This document shows, in pieces, positions 18,667-26,795 of a DNA stretch of 61,995 nucleotides (positions are counted from its first letter, which is position 1; the number at the start of each line of letters is the position of its first letter). Both the position numbers and the translations under genes were made by a program. Source of the DNA: Chlamydiales bacterium STE3. GTDB lineage: Bacteria > Chlamydiota > Chlamydiia > Chlamydiales > Parachlamydiaceae. The stretch spans positions 1 to 61,995 of the forward strand of contig VKHO01000030.1 of the NCBI GenBank assembly GCA_011125455.1. The letters run 5' to 3'. The notes under the pieces are model-generated. The model worked only from the letters and a program-made list of their open reading frames with translations, was not told the DNA's origin and did not search any database.

Positions 18667-19494
18667 TTGCTAGGTTGTGGTAGAAACATGGATCATCACG
18701 CTACAGATTTTTATCAGTCAACCTCTGAAGGTTCTCCGAGAGGCTGCTTTCATAGAGTTATTGCCTTAAACAATACACACGAACATAAATGGGAAGATGT
18801 TGGTCAGTTAGCCTCAACCTTACCTAAAGGTTGGTTTGAATTGGCGTCTCTTAACACCGATGATAAAATTAGCTTTGTTAAAGAGTTTTGGATTTCAAAG
18901 CTTACTCCCTACTCTCAATTTACCAAATCGCTTCTCGCCTTTTTTGAACGTTTAGATGATATTGGCATTTACCTAGTTCAAAAAAAATTCGATGACCCGT
19001 TCGAATGCCATATGATTTATAGCTTAAGAAATAATGGAGGATTTTTCAAAGGACTGCCTCCTGTTAAAGAATCTGACTTAATGAATTTAAAGCAAAACTT
19101 TTCCGAAGTTATTCTTCCAAAAGATTTTTTACAATTCCTGCTTATTCACGACGGTTTTTGCAAAGCAACCGATACAGGAATGATCCCTTGCAATCAGTTA
19201 TATGGAAATTACATTGCTTTGCAAAAATTGCTAGCGCGTGAGGACTCTGTTTTTACAAACAGTGGGGATATGGTAAACCCGAAACTTCTCATTCCCTTTT
19301 ATGAATCCTTCGGCATGCCCTTCTTTCAGTGTTTCTGGGGAGAGTGGTATCCAGAAAATGAAATGGGTAACGTTTACTTCTCTGGAAAAACAAAAACTAT
19401 TTCTAACGTTAAATGTCGTGATCCTAGCTCCGAAAATATGGCTTTTCCAACCTTTCGCTCTTGGTTGAATTTTTATCTTGAAACAATCGAATAA
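18667..19494 (+). CDS. SMI1/KNR4 (SUKH)-like protein
   Basis: The segment ILPKDFLQFLLIHDGF at about two-fifths of the protein, followed by a Leu-rich helix, resembles the SUKH core, in which [LP]P.D[YF]..FL...NG marks the fold. SUKH proteins are often immunity proteins to nuclease toxins, but many are stand-alone; no toxin gene is next door. The start is uncertain. I choose the TTG at 18667 because GAGGAG lies 7 bases upstream; a TTG at 18625 and an ATG at 18688 are alternatives. The stop is 6 bases before hprK, so it may be the first gene of the hprK-ptsH-ptsI unit. Confidence 0.6.
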   Translation: MLGCGRNMDHHATDFYQSTSEGSPRGCFHRVIALNNTHEHKWEDVGQLASTLPKGWFELASLNTDDKISFVKEFWISKLTPYSQFTKSLLAFFERLDDIGIYLVQKKFDDPFECHMIYSLRNNGGFFKGLPPVKESDLMNLKQNFSEVILPKDFLQFLLIHDGFCKATDTGMIPCNQLYGNYIALQKLLAREDSVFTNSGDMVNPKLLIPFYESFGMPFFQCFWGEWYPENEMGNVYFSGKTKTISNVKCRDPSSENMAFPTFRSWLNFYLETIE

Positions 19495-19500
19495 CGCCCT

Positions 19501-20481
19501 ATGTATATTGTTGAAGATCTGTTGCGTGCCTACAGCAAGAAGTTAAGTTTGGAATTAGTAGCTGGTAAGGAAGGGGTAAAAAGGGTAATTAGAATTCCCG
19601 AAGTTCAAAGGCCTGGATTAAGTCTAGCTGGTTATTTAAAAAACCATGCTCGCAAACGTATTTTAATTTTTGGGCGAGTCGAAATCGAATACTTAAGAGA
19701 TTTGTCTCCAAATGAACGTATTAAACGCCTAGAACCACTTCTAACAGCTTTAACTCCAGCGATTATCGTTGCAAGGGGCTATCGTCCTTTGAAAGAAATG
19801 CTTAATTTATGCAATTTACTTGCTCTTCCTTTGCTTAGAACGCCGTTGTCTACGATGAGTTTGATCGGTAAAATGACATTGGCACTAAATGAAGAATTTT
19901 CTCCTAGCATGACCTGTCATGGAACATTAGTTGAAGTATTTGGTGTTGGAGTCCTCATACAAGGAGATTCATCTGTTGGGAAAAGTGAAACGGCTCTTGG
20001 GCTGATTGAAAGAGGCCACCGATTAATTTCAGATGACATTGTAAAGGTAAGAAAGAGAGAAGATAATTCTTTAGAAGGTTTTGGAGCTGAACTAACCAAA
20101 CATCATATGGAGATTCGAGGTATCGGCATTATCAATGTAGCCAATTTATATGGTATTGTGTGTGTTAGAGAACAGAAAGACATTGAGATCGTTGTTAAAC
20201 TAGAAGAATGGGATGATACGCATTTTTATGATAGAGTAGGGATCGATGATAAGCTGTGCGATATACTTGGTGTTAAGCTACCCTTTCATATTTTACCTGT
20301 TAAACCAGGAAGAGACGTTGTATTATTACTGGAAACGGTTGCTTTAAACCACCGATTGAAGATGATGGGATATAATTCAGCTAAGGAATTTCATACAAAA
20401 TTAACTGAGACAATAAGTAGCAAAGGAAATAAAAGTCGATTTAACGGCTATAAAAAATTAGCTAAAAGCCAAAAATCATGA
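19501..20481 (+). CDS. hprK: HPr kinase/phosphorylase
   Basis: This bifunctional enzyme phosphorylates and dephosphorylates a serine of HPr in response to metabolic state. The 326-aa protein has the N-terminal MurF-like domain. It has the catalytic His140 (TCHGTLVE), Walker A GDSSVGKS at 155-162 and the family signature EIRGIGIINVANLYG at about 204-218. Length and motifs are complete, so it should be active. It overlaps ptsH by 4 bases (ATGA), and ptsI follows directly. The notable oddity lies in its partner: the HPr encoded next door lacks the usual target serine. Confidence 0.95.
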   Translation: MYIVEDLLRAYSKKLSLELVAGKEGVKRVIRIPEVQRPGLSLAGYLKNHARKRILIFGRVEIEYLRDLSPNERIKRLEPLLTALTPAIIVARGYRPLKEMLNLCNLLALPLLRTPLSTMSLIGKMTLALNEEFSPSMTCHGTLVEVFGVGVLIQGDSSVGKSETALGLIERGHRLISDDIVKVRKREDNSLEGFGAELTKHHMEIRGIGIINVANLYGIVCVREQKDIEIVVKLEEWDDTHFYDRVGIDDKLCDILGVKLPFHILPVKPGRDVVLLLETVALNHRLKMMGYNSAKEFHTKLTETISSKGNKSRFNGYKKLAKSQKS

Positions 20482-20744
20482 AAATTTCTGCAAAATTAAT
20501 CGTTAAAAATGAAATGGGATTGCATGCTCGCCCTGCCGCTGAAATCGTCAAGTTATTGCTAAATAGTGAAAGTGAGGTGACTTTTATCCTTGGTATGATG
20601 AAAATAAATGCCAAAAATATCCTGGGTATCTTAATGCTGGCAGCTCCCAAAAATTCCGTAATTACGGTAGAGATAGTTGGACATGATGCTAAAGAAACAA
20701 TGGAAAAATTAAAATTTGCCTTTGAAGAAAGATTTGGGGAATAG
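20478..20744 (+). CDS. ptsH: Phosphocarrier protein HPr, regulatory serine replaced by Asn
   Basis: HPr carries phosphate from enzyme I to downstream acceptors. The active-site loop MGLHARPAAEIV with His16 is intact, and the 88-aa length is standard. The second conserved loop reads INAKNILGILML, where the family normally has KS[IL]MG: the residue aligned with Ser46, the HPr kinase target, is Asn47 (codon AAT). The start overlaps the hprK stop, and the stop abuts the ptsI start. Chlamydiae have PTS relay proteins but few sugar permeases, so it probably serves regulation (for example via PtsN proteins) more than transport. Confidence 0.93.
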   Translation: MKISAKLIVKNEMGLHARPAAEIVKLLLNSESEVTFILGMMKINAKNILGILMLAAPKNSVITVEIVGHDAKETMEKLKFAFEERFGE

Positions 20745-22529
20745 ATGTCTACAACAACTTTGGCAAGCACAGAAGAAATGGTACTAAAAGGTACGCCTAT
20801 TTGCCGTGGAATTGCTATGGGACAATTGTTTTTTATGGGAGCGATCGATGATGATATCCCCCATTTTTCCATCCCTCCGGCCGGTATAGATAATGAAGTC
20901 AAACGTTTTCGCGAGGCCTTAAATCGAGCTCGAGAAGACATTAAAAGATTACGTTCCCAGCTTGAAAGAGAAGCTGTACCAGAAGGAGCTGCAATTTTAG
21001 AGGCTCATCTGTTGATGATGCGAGACCCTTCATTGTCGACAGACATTGAAGAAAAGATCCGTCTCCACGGAAAAAATGCAGAATCCATTTTTTACAAGAT
21101 GATTAAAGATTGTCGAGAAAAATTTAGCTCTCTTGCAGATCCCTATTTTAGAGAAAGAAGTAAGGATATCGAGGATATTTCTTGGCGAATTATGAGCTAT
21201 CTTTGTGAGAAAAAACAAGTAGGTTTATCCGAAATCCCACAAGGCTCTGTCGTTTTTGCTCATGAGTTGACTCCTTCCCTTGTGGCAAGTGCCAATCGAG
21301 GAAAAGTTGCAGCACTAGTAACTGAGGCGGGTGGTGTCACTGCGCATGCAGCTATTGTGGCTAGAGCAAAGGGTATACCTTACGTGTCCAGCATTCCATT
21401 TGACCAACTGAAAGAAGCACAAAACGAATGTGTAATTGTCGATGGCAGAACAGGACTTGTCATTATCAACCCTGACGTGCGCACAAGAGATAAATACGTT
21501 ACAAGTCTTGCTAAATTAGTGGCACAGGTCGATGCTTTAGATAAAATGGGTTCTTTAGAAGCTGAAACCTACGACGGTTTCCAAATAGGTCTTTGTGCCA
21601 ACATTGACATGGACAATGAACTAGAGATGCTTCACCAGTACGGAGGAAAAGGCGTTGGGCTTTACCGCTCGGAATTTGTTTTTCATTCTTTTCAACGTTT
21701 TCCTACGGAAGAAGAGCAGTATGCAATCTATCACAACGTTGTTCAAAAGATGCATGGTTTGCCAATTGTTATTCGCACGTTTGATGTTGGCGGGGATAAG
21801 TATCTGATGGATCATCAGCCTCCTCCTCACGAAGGAAACCCTTTCTTAGGATGCCGTGCCATACGATTTCTACTTAAAGAAAAAATTATCTTTAAGGCGC
21901 AAATTCGAGCTATTTTAAGAGCTGCTGTACACGGGAGAGTAAGTATCATGTTTCCCATGGTGGCAGGCCTTACAGAGCTCAAAGAGGCAAAAATTGTTAT
22001 CGAAGAAGTCAAGCGCGATTTAGATAAAGAAGGTATTCCTTACGGTAAAAGTGTAAGAATTGGCTGCATGATCGAAGTTCCGTCTGCGGCAATTATTTCA
22101 GATTTGTTGGCTGCAGAATGTGATTTCCTTTCCATTGGAACAAATGATTTAGTGCAATATTCTCTTGCTGTAGATCGAGCGAACCATGCGATGAGTTGCT
22201 TTTATACACCCACCCATCCAGGTATTATCCGTTTAATTAAGATGGTAGTAGCTGCAGCAAATAAACATGGCATTCCCGTCACAGTTTGTGGAGAAGTCGC
22301 TGCTGACCCACGTTTCACCCCCCTTTTACTTGGATTAGGTGTTCATGAACTTTCAGTAGCTTCTCTCTATCTGCCAGTGATCAAAAATGCGATTCGAAGT
22401 ACTAGTATTGTGCGTGCAACCTATCTGGCTGAAGAAGCCTTAAAGCTAACCACATCACAAGAAATTCAAGATCTTCTAGATAAGGAATATCAGGAGACAA
22501 TGCCTGAAGACTCCTTTTATCATTGTTAG
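20745..22529 (+). CDS. ptsI: Phosphoenolpyruvate-protein phosphotransferase (PTS enzyme I)
   Basis: Enzyme I takes phosphate from PEP and passes it to HPr. His201 in GGVTAHAAIVARAKGIPYV is the phosphorylated residue. The C-terminal PEP-binding barrel shows LYRSEFVF, TFDVGGDK, PSAAIISDLL and the CGEVAADPRFTPLLLGLG segment with the catalytic Cys. At 594 aa it is slightly longer than the usual 570-575. It begins at the base after the ptsH stop, completing an hprK-ptsH-ptsI operon. Confidence 0.96.
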   Translation: MSTTTLASTEEMVLKGTPICRGIAMGQLFFMGAIDDDIPHFSIPPAGIDNEVKRFREALNRAREDIKRLRSQLEREAVPEGAAILEAHLLMMRDPSLSTDIEEKIRLHGKNAESIFYKMIKDCREKFSSLADPYFRERSKDIEDISWRIMSYLCEKKQVGLSEIPQGSVVFAHELTPSLVASANRGKVAALVTEAGGVTAHAAIVARAKGIPYVSSIPFDQLKEAQNECVIVDGRTGLVIINPDVRTRDKYVTSLAKLVAQVDALDKMGSLEAETYDGFQIGLCANIDMDNELEMLHQYGGKGVGLYRSEFVFHSFQRFPTEEEQYAIYHNVVQKMHGLPIVIRTFDVGGDKYLMDHQPPPHEGNPFLGCRAIRFLLKEKIIFKAQIRAILRAAVHGRVSIMFPMVAGLTELKEAKIVIEEVKRDLDKEGIPYGKSVRIGCMIEVPSAAIISDLLAAECDFLSIGTNDLVQYSLAVDRANHAMSCFYTPTHPGIIRLIKMVVAAANKHGIPVTVCGEVAADPRFTPLLLGLGVHELSVASLYLPVIKNAIRSTSIVRATYLAEEALKLTTSQEIQDLLDKEYQETMPEDSFYHC

Positions 22530-22615
22530 CTGAAGCCGATATTTAGGATTTCTATGCAGCCAATGCCTTAGCGTGAATGGTTGGTTTTGCTAAAATACAG
22601 CGATTTCACTGTTCT

Positions 22616-23626
22616 CTACTTATTTGATAGACTTGTAGTTTGCGATTGGCGTACTAGATCCCTAACTGCTTCAATAACAAGCTCTGGCTGCTCCCAATGA
22701 ATCATATGGCCGCTTTCAGAAGCTACAATATTTTTACCTTTTTTAGATTGAGCAGCCAGTTTTTTTTGTAATTTCGACCAAGTTTCAAGAAATAAATTCA
22801 TCGTTTCCTGATCAAATCCTGGAATGGGATCGACTTTGCCAGCTGAAAGAACATAAAGAGGTGTATCAAACAGTGCGTGAGCTTTAGCTTTCATTTGTTT
22901 TAAACTCTCAGTAAAGTCTCTAAGCTCAGCATAAGCTGTGCGAATTGTTTTATTTTGACATTGTTTTGCATTTCTTAAGGCTCTTTGTGCGAGGGGATAA
23001 GTTTTCAAGTCACTTCCAAAAATGTAAGGAATGAGCCAGCGATGACTTCCAAAAGGTGCAAAAATAGATAGAGCGTGTAGTATTTCTCTATATGTCTCGT
23101 AGGGGATGAAGGGGAGTTTTTCCATTTGCTCTTCATGTGAAGCGTCAACAAGCACGAGTCCTAGCACATCTTTAGGGTATTCAGATGCATAAAGCCTAAC
23201 ATTTAATCCCCCAAATGAATGACCAACAAAAATGTATGGCCCTGGGATATCTAAGTTCATTAGAAGTTGATGAAGTTCTTTGATAATTTGGCCACTTGTT
23301 CTTGGCTCGGGTCCAGGATCGCTCCACCCATATCCTGCACGATCAAAAGTCAAAACACGAGCAAACTTGGCAATTTCTGGTTCGACCAAAATCCAGTCCA
23401 AGCTATTGCAGCCCATGCCGGCATCAAGAACAACTAACGGCCCTGCTTCTCCTGTGATGTTAAAATGGATTCGGTAGCCGCCTATATCTATAAGTTTTCC
23501 CGGTGCTGGGAAACGATTTTCATCTATAGTCGTCAATGTCAACTGATAAAAAAAACTTAAAAAGGTAAGAGCACAAATTAAAACACAAAAAAGGACAGAA
23601 GCACGCTTAAGGATGGCTAGAAGCAT
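22616..23626 (-). CDS. Alpha/beta hydrolase with N-terminal membrane anchor
   Basis: A hydrophobic segment at residues about 8-30 suggests an anchor or uncleaved signal. It is followed by a complete alpha/beta hydrolase fold: DAGMGCNSLDW (oxyanion region), the nucleophile elbow GHSFGG with Ser137, the strand LVLVDASHE, and a C-terminal His in SGHMIHWEQPE. It could be an esterase, lipase or haloalkane-like hydrolase; substrate is not readable. It is convergent with ptsI and lies downstream of ybaB on the same strand, separated from it by a strong hairpin at 23710-23741. Confidence 0.85.
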   Translation of the reverse strand: MLLAILKRASVLFCVLICALTFLSFFYQLTLTTIDENRFPAPGKLIDIGGYRIHFNITGEAGPLVVLDAGMGCNSLDWILVEPEIAKFARVLTFDRAGYGWSDPGPEPRTSGQIIKELHQLLMNLDIPGPYIFVGHSFGGLNVRLYASEYPKDVLGLVLVDASHEEQMEKLPFIPYETYREILHALSIFAPFGSHRWLIPYIFGSDLKTYPLAQRALRNAKQCQNKTIRTAYAELRDFTESLKQMKAKAHALFDTPLYVLSAGKVDPIPGFDQETMNLFLETWSKLQKKLAAQSKKGKNIVASESGHMIHWEQPELVIEAVRDLVRQSQTTSLSNK

Positions 23627-23709
23627 ATTAAAATTTTAGTGTAAAACTTTAACTTATGTTACCCCAAGCTATGGATTAAAAGTAATAAATAATTAGAAAG
23701 AATAGTCCT

Positions 23710-23741
23710 CTGACCTGCTATTTAGAAACATAGCAGGTCAG
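23710..23741 (-). terminator. Perfect 12-bp hairpin downstream of ybaB
   Basis: CTGACCTGCTAT and ATAGCAGGTCAG form a perfect 12-bp stem with an 8-base loop, 24 bases after the ybaB stop. On the minus strand it is followed by AGGACTATTCTTTC, so the U-tract is poor. The most likely role is ending or stabilising the galE-dnaX-ybaB transcript before the hydrolase gene. Confidence 0.6.
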
Positions 23742-23764
23742 GCAATTTTATAGACATGTTGGAT

Positions 23765-24079
23765 TTAAAGCTTAAATGGTAGGTTTTGCATCCCTTGAAA
23801 GCCTTGCATGTTTGAGGAAGATTTGGAGTCGAGTTTGCTTTTGGCATCTTGAAATGCTGCCTTTATTAAGTCTTCCAAACCTTCAACATCTTCTGGGTCA
23901 ACGCATTCAGGTTTAATCTTTATACTTTTAACAGTGTAGTCACCCAACAAAGTAACAGTAACGAGTTCTTGACTGGCAAATCCTATTACTTCAGTGTTTT
24001 CCATATCTGTCTGCATTTTATTGAGCTGCGCTTGCAAAGCTTTGGCTTCCTTTTTCCTTTTTGAAAATCCTGTTCCCAT
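23765..24079 (-). CDS. YbaB/EbfC family nucleoid-associated protein
   Basis: This small protein of 104 aa has the YbaB pattern: an N-terminal helix with LQAQLNKMQTDMENTEV, a central sheet (VTVTLLGDYTVKSIKI) and a helix with DLIKAAFQDAKSKLDSKSS. YbaB dimers bind DNA without strict sequence preference. It follows dnaX by 12 bases, as in many bacteria including chlamydiae, where the pair is usually cotranscribed. A GAGGAAA site precedes the ATG. Confidence 0.93.
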   Translation of the reverse strand: MGTGFSKRKKEAKALQAQLNKMQTDMENTEVIGFASQELVTVTLLGDYTVKSIKIKPECVDPEDVEGLEDLIKAAFQDAKSKLDSKSSSNMQGFQGMQNLPFKL

Positions 24080-24091
24080 GTTTCCTCTAAA

Positions 24092-25603
24092 TTAATTTTT
24101 TCGAATTCTTCCATCAAGCTCTACCGAAGCAAATTGTAATAAGGTGTCATACTGTGCTTGTTTTTGCTTGCTAATGGCTAATGATTGTGGTGAAAATGTT
24201 GGTTTTTCTTCAGGCAAAACTTTAGCGACAATAACGGTTTTTTCTTTAACTATTCCATTTAAATCTTCAAAAGTTGGTGAGGGATCTTCACTTACATGAA
24301 TTTCAGAAGATTTTATTGGCAAAGTAGGAGTTACGCTTACAAAAGTTTTTGTTGTTTCTTGGAGAAGCGTTGTTTGAGTTAATTGATTATCCATTAATGC
24401 TGAAGTGTTTTGAGAAGAGGGGGGTAAAACGTTTGAATCCTCTTGTATTTCTTGGACTTTTTGTTCAAGTAAAGCAAGTTTATCTACGATTTGTTCAATT
24501 GGGATGCGGCTGTGGCTGCGGATAATTCTCAAAAGCAGCGATTCTATCGCGATCCGGAGTGAGGGTTGCTGGCGAATTTGTTGATGAGCTTCTATACAAA
24601 TGTCAAGAATCATTAGCAACTGTTCTTTCGAATAGAAATTGGCGGATATAGCGTAACGCTCCAGCTCATCCTGGGTCAAAGGGAGAAATATAGAGTTCTT
24701 TCCCGACAGTTTTATAATACTTAGATTACGGAAATGCTCCAGTAAACCTTCCACAAAAAAAGGTAAATCCTTGCCCTCTGAAAAAAGTTGGGCGGACAGA
24801 TGAAATGCAATTGCAAGATTTCCGGCTTTTGCCTCGTGGTCAAATGTGAAGAAGATTTCTTTTGAAACGACTCCTAAAGCTTCAGCAACAGTTTCTTCTT
24901 CTATGGCGCCTTCATGGTAGGCTAAAATTTGATCTAAAATAGATTCCGCATCTCTAAGCCCCCCCTCTGCTTTGAGGGCGATTTGGCGCAACGCAGGTTC
25001 GGAAACTTCGCGATTAAGAATTCTTATTACATTTTGTAGTTTTTGGACAATGGTTTCAACAGATAGACGTTTTAAGTTAAACCTCTGGCAGCGACTAAGT
25101 ATTGTGGGAAGAACTTTATGCGGTTCTGTGGTTGCAAAAAAGAACTTCACTTTAGCTGGGGGTTCTTCTAGCGTTTTCAATAAAGCATTGAAAGCTTCTT
25201 TGGTAAGCATGTGAACTTCGTCTATAATGTAAATCTTAAATTTTCCATTAGAGGTTGCATAAGCCACATTATCATTAATTTTGCGGATATCGTCTATGCT
25301 ACGATTAGAGGCCCCATCAATTTCCAGGACATCTAGCGAACTGCCGCTTAATATCTCTCTACAAGAAGCACATTGGTTGCAAGGTTCAAGATTTGCAAGA
25401 GGGCACAGGCAATTGAGGGCTTTTGCAAAAATTCTAGCCAAAGTCGTTTTCCCAGTTCCGCGTGATCCACAGAAGAGATAAGCATGAGCTAATCTCTCAT
25501 ACTTTATTGCATTTTTTAAAGTTGTAACGATGACATCTTGCCCTACAACTTCATCAAAGGTTTGAGGTCGGAATTTACGTGCAATTCCTTGATAATCATT
25601 CAT
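24092..25603 (-). CDS. dnaX: DNA polymerase III subunit gamma/tau
   Basis: DnaX is the ATPase of the sliding-clamp loader. Walker A GSRGTGKT is at residues 46-53. The zinc-binding cysteines C67, C75, C78 and C81 lie in CPLANLEPCNQCASC. Walker B is IIDEVHML at about 126-133 and sensor 1 is FFFATTEPHKVLPTILSRCQ. After about residue 365 the sequence becomes low-complexity Thr/Pro/Glu-rich. At 503 aa it is shorter than E. coli tau (643) and lacks a clear polymerase-binding C-terminal domain. The start follows the galE stop directly, with no intergenic base. Confidence 0.95.
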   Translation of the reverse strand: MNDYQGIARKFRPQTFDEVVGQDVIVTTLKNAIKYERLAHAYLFCGSRGTGKTTLARIFAKALNCLCPLANLEPCNQCASCREILSGSSLDVLEIDGASNRSIDDIRKINDNVAYATSNGKFKIYIIDEVHMLTKEAFNALLKTLEEPPAKVKFFFATTEPHKVLPTILSRCQRFNLKRLSVETIVQKLQNVIRILNREVSEPALRQIALKAEGGLRDAESILDQILAYHEGAIEEETVAEALGVVSKEIFFTFDHEAKAGNLAIAFHLSAQLFSEGKDLPFFVEGLLEHFRNLSIIKLSGKNSIFLPLTQDELERYAISANFYSKEQLLMILDICIEAHQQIRQQPSLRIAIESLLLRIIRSHSRIPIEQIVDKLALLEQKVQEIQEDSNVLPPSSQNTSALMDNQLTQTTLLQETTKTFVSVTPTLPIKSSEIHVSEDPSPTFEDLNGIVKEKTVIVAKVLPEEKPTFSPQSLAISKQKQAQYDTLLQFASVELDGRIRKN

Positions 25604-26575
25604 TTATTTTTGTCTCGCTTTCCATGCGTGTTCGATCATGGTTGGAAGGTCAGGATAGCGGGGCTTCCAATTTAGCTCTTTTTCAGCTTTAGAGGCATTC
25701 GCTAATAAAGTGGGAGGATCCCCAGCTCTGCGTTTTCCAATAATTATTTTTACTTCTTGTCCCGTAACTTTTTCTGCGGCTTGTATTACTTCCCAGATAC
25801 TAAACCCTTGCCCATTGCCAAGATTATAACAGGATTCACCACCATATTTGAAGAGTTTTTCCATTGCCAAGATATGAGCGTCTGCAATGTCAGCAACATG
25901 AATGTAATCTCTTACACAAGTTCCATCTCTCGTTGGATAATCTGCTCCATTAATGACCAAGCTTTTTGTTTGTGTAATGCAATTTAGAACAATGGGTATC
26001 AGGTTGCCCTCATTGCTTTTAAAAAGCTTGATTTTCCCTTCGGGATCTCCTCCTGCAGCATTAAAATAGCGAAGAACTGTGTAGCCTATCCCATAAGCTG
26101 TGAAGTAGTCATGGAGGAGAGATTCTCCAATTAATTTTGTTTGCCCATATGGATTAATCGGCCTGAGAGGGTCACTTTCTTGGATCTTCTCCTGAAATGG
26201 TATCCCATAAACTGCTGCAGAAGAAGAAAAAATAAAATTCTGGATCTTATTTTGATACATCGCATCGAGCAGACTTAATGTCCCACAGACATTGTTTCGA
26301 TAATACTTTGAGGGGTTTGAGACAGATTCGCCAACATAGGTATTAGCTGCAAAATGCATGACAGCTCGAACTTTTTCTTTTCTGAAAATCTGATGTAATA
26401 AATCAGTATCGGAAATGTCTCCCTTAATAAAGTTTCCTTTCTGCACTGTTCCCTGATCACCTGTGCTAAGATTGTCGTAAACAATTGTAGAATATCCCCT
26501 TTCTTGTAAAAGTTGGTTGACTTGGGATCCTATAAAGCCTGCCCCTCCTGTGATGAAGATCGTTCCTTTTTTCAT
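25604..26575 (-). CDS. galE: UDP-glucose 4-epimerase
   Basis: This extended short-chain dehydrogenase interconverts UDP-glucose and UDP-galactose. The Rossmann motif GGAGFIG is at 10-16, the SSSAAVYG strand carries the catalytic Ser, and YGQTK supplies Tyr143 and Lys147. The 323-aa length is typical. GalE could feed galactose into LPS or surface sugars. It is the first gene of a tight minus-strand unit with dnaX and ybaB, and is divergent from the PgpH-like gene. Confidence 0.9.
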   Translation of the reverse strand: MKKGTIFITGGAGFIGSQVNQLLQERGYSTIVYDNLSTGDQGTVQKGNFIKGDISDTDLLHQIFRKEKVRAVMHFAANTYVGESVSNPSKYYRNNVCGTLSLLDAMYQNKIQNFIFSSSAAVYGIPFQEKIQESDPLRPINPYGQTKLIGESLLHDYFTAYGIGYTVLRYFNAAGGDPEGKIKLFKSNEGNLIPIVLNCITQTKSLVINGADYPTRDGTCVRDYIHVADIADAHILAMEKLFKYGGESCYNLGNGQGFSIWEVIQAAEKVTGQEVKIIIGKRRAGDPPTLLANASKAEKELNWKPRYPDLPTMIEHAWKARQK

Positions 26576-26594
26576 TGAATTTTAGCCTAACTGA

Positions 26595-26630
26595 GATTGC
26601 TTTTTGAGGATTTTGATTCAAAAAGCAATC
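26595..26630. promoter_or_regulatory. Perfect 13-bp inverted repeat between divergent galE and the HD-domain gene
   Basis: GATTGCTTTTTGA and TCAAAAAGCAATC are exact complements around a 10-base spacer. The element sits 20 bases upstream of the galE start, within a 220-base divergent promoter region where no gene ends. In the plus direction it is followed by TTTTA, but nothing upstream on that strand needs termination. It could be an operator, or a hairpin in the galE leader. Confidence 0.5.
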
Positions 26631-26795
26631 TTTTACCATCGAAAAATGCATTTTTTCATTAAAATGTGTGATCGGTCAAAGATGTATTCAGTAAGTTAAA
26701 ATTCTTTAATGCTGCCATGTGATAATCAAGACAGGTTGCTTAAATTCGCTTAAATCAGCAAAATTAAGAAATGATAAACATTAAATACACATGTG

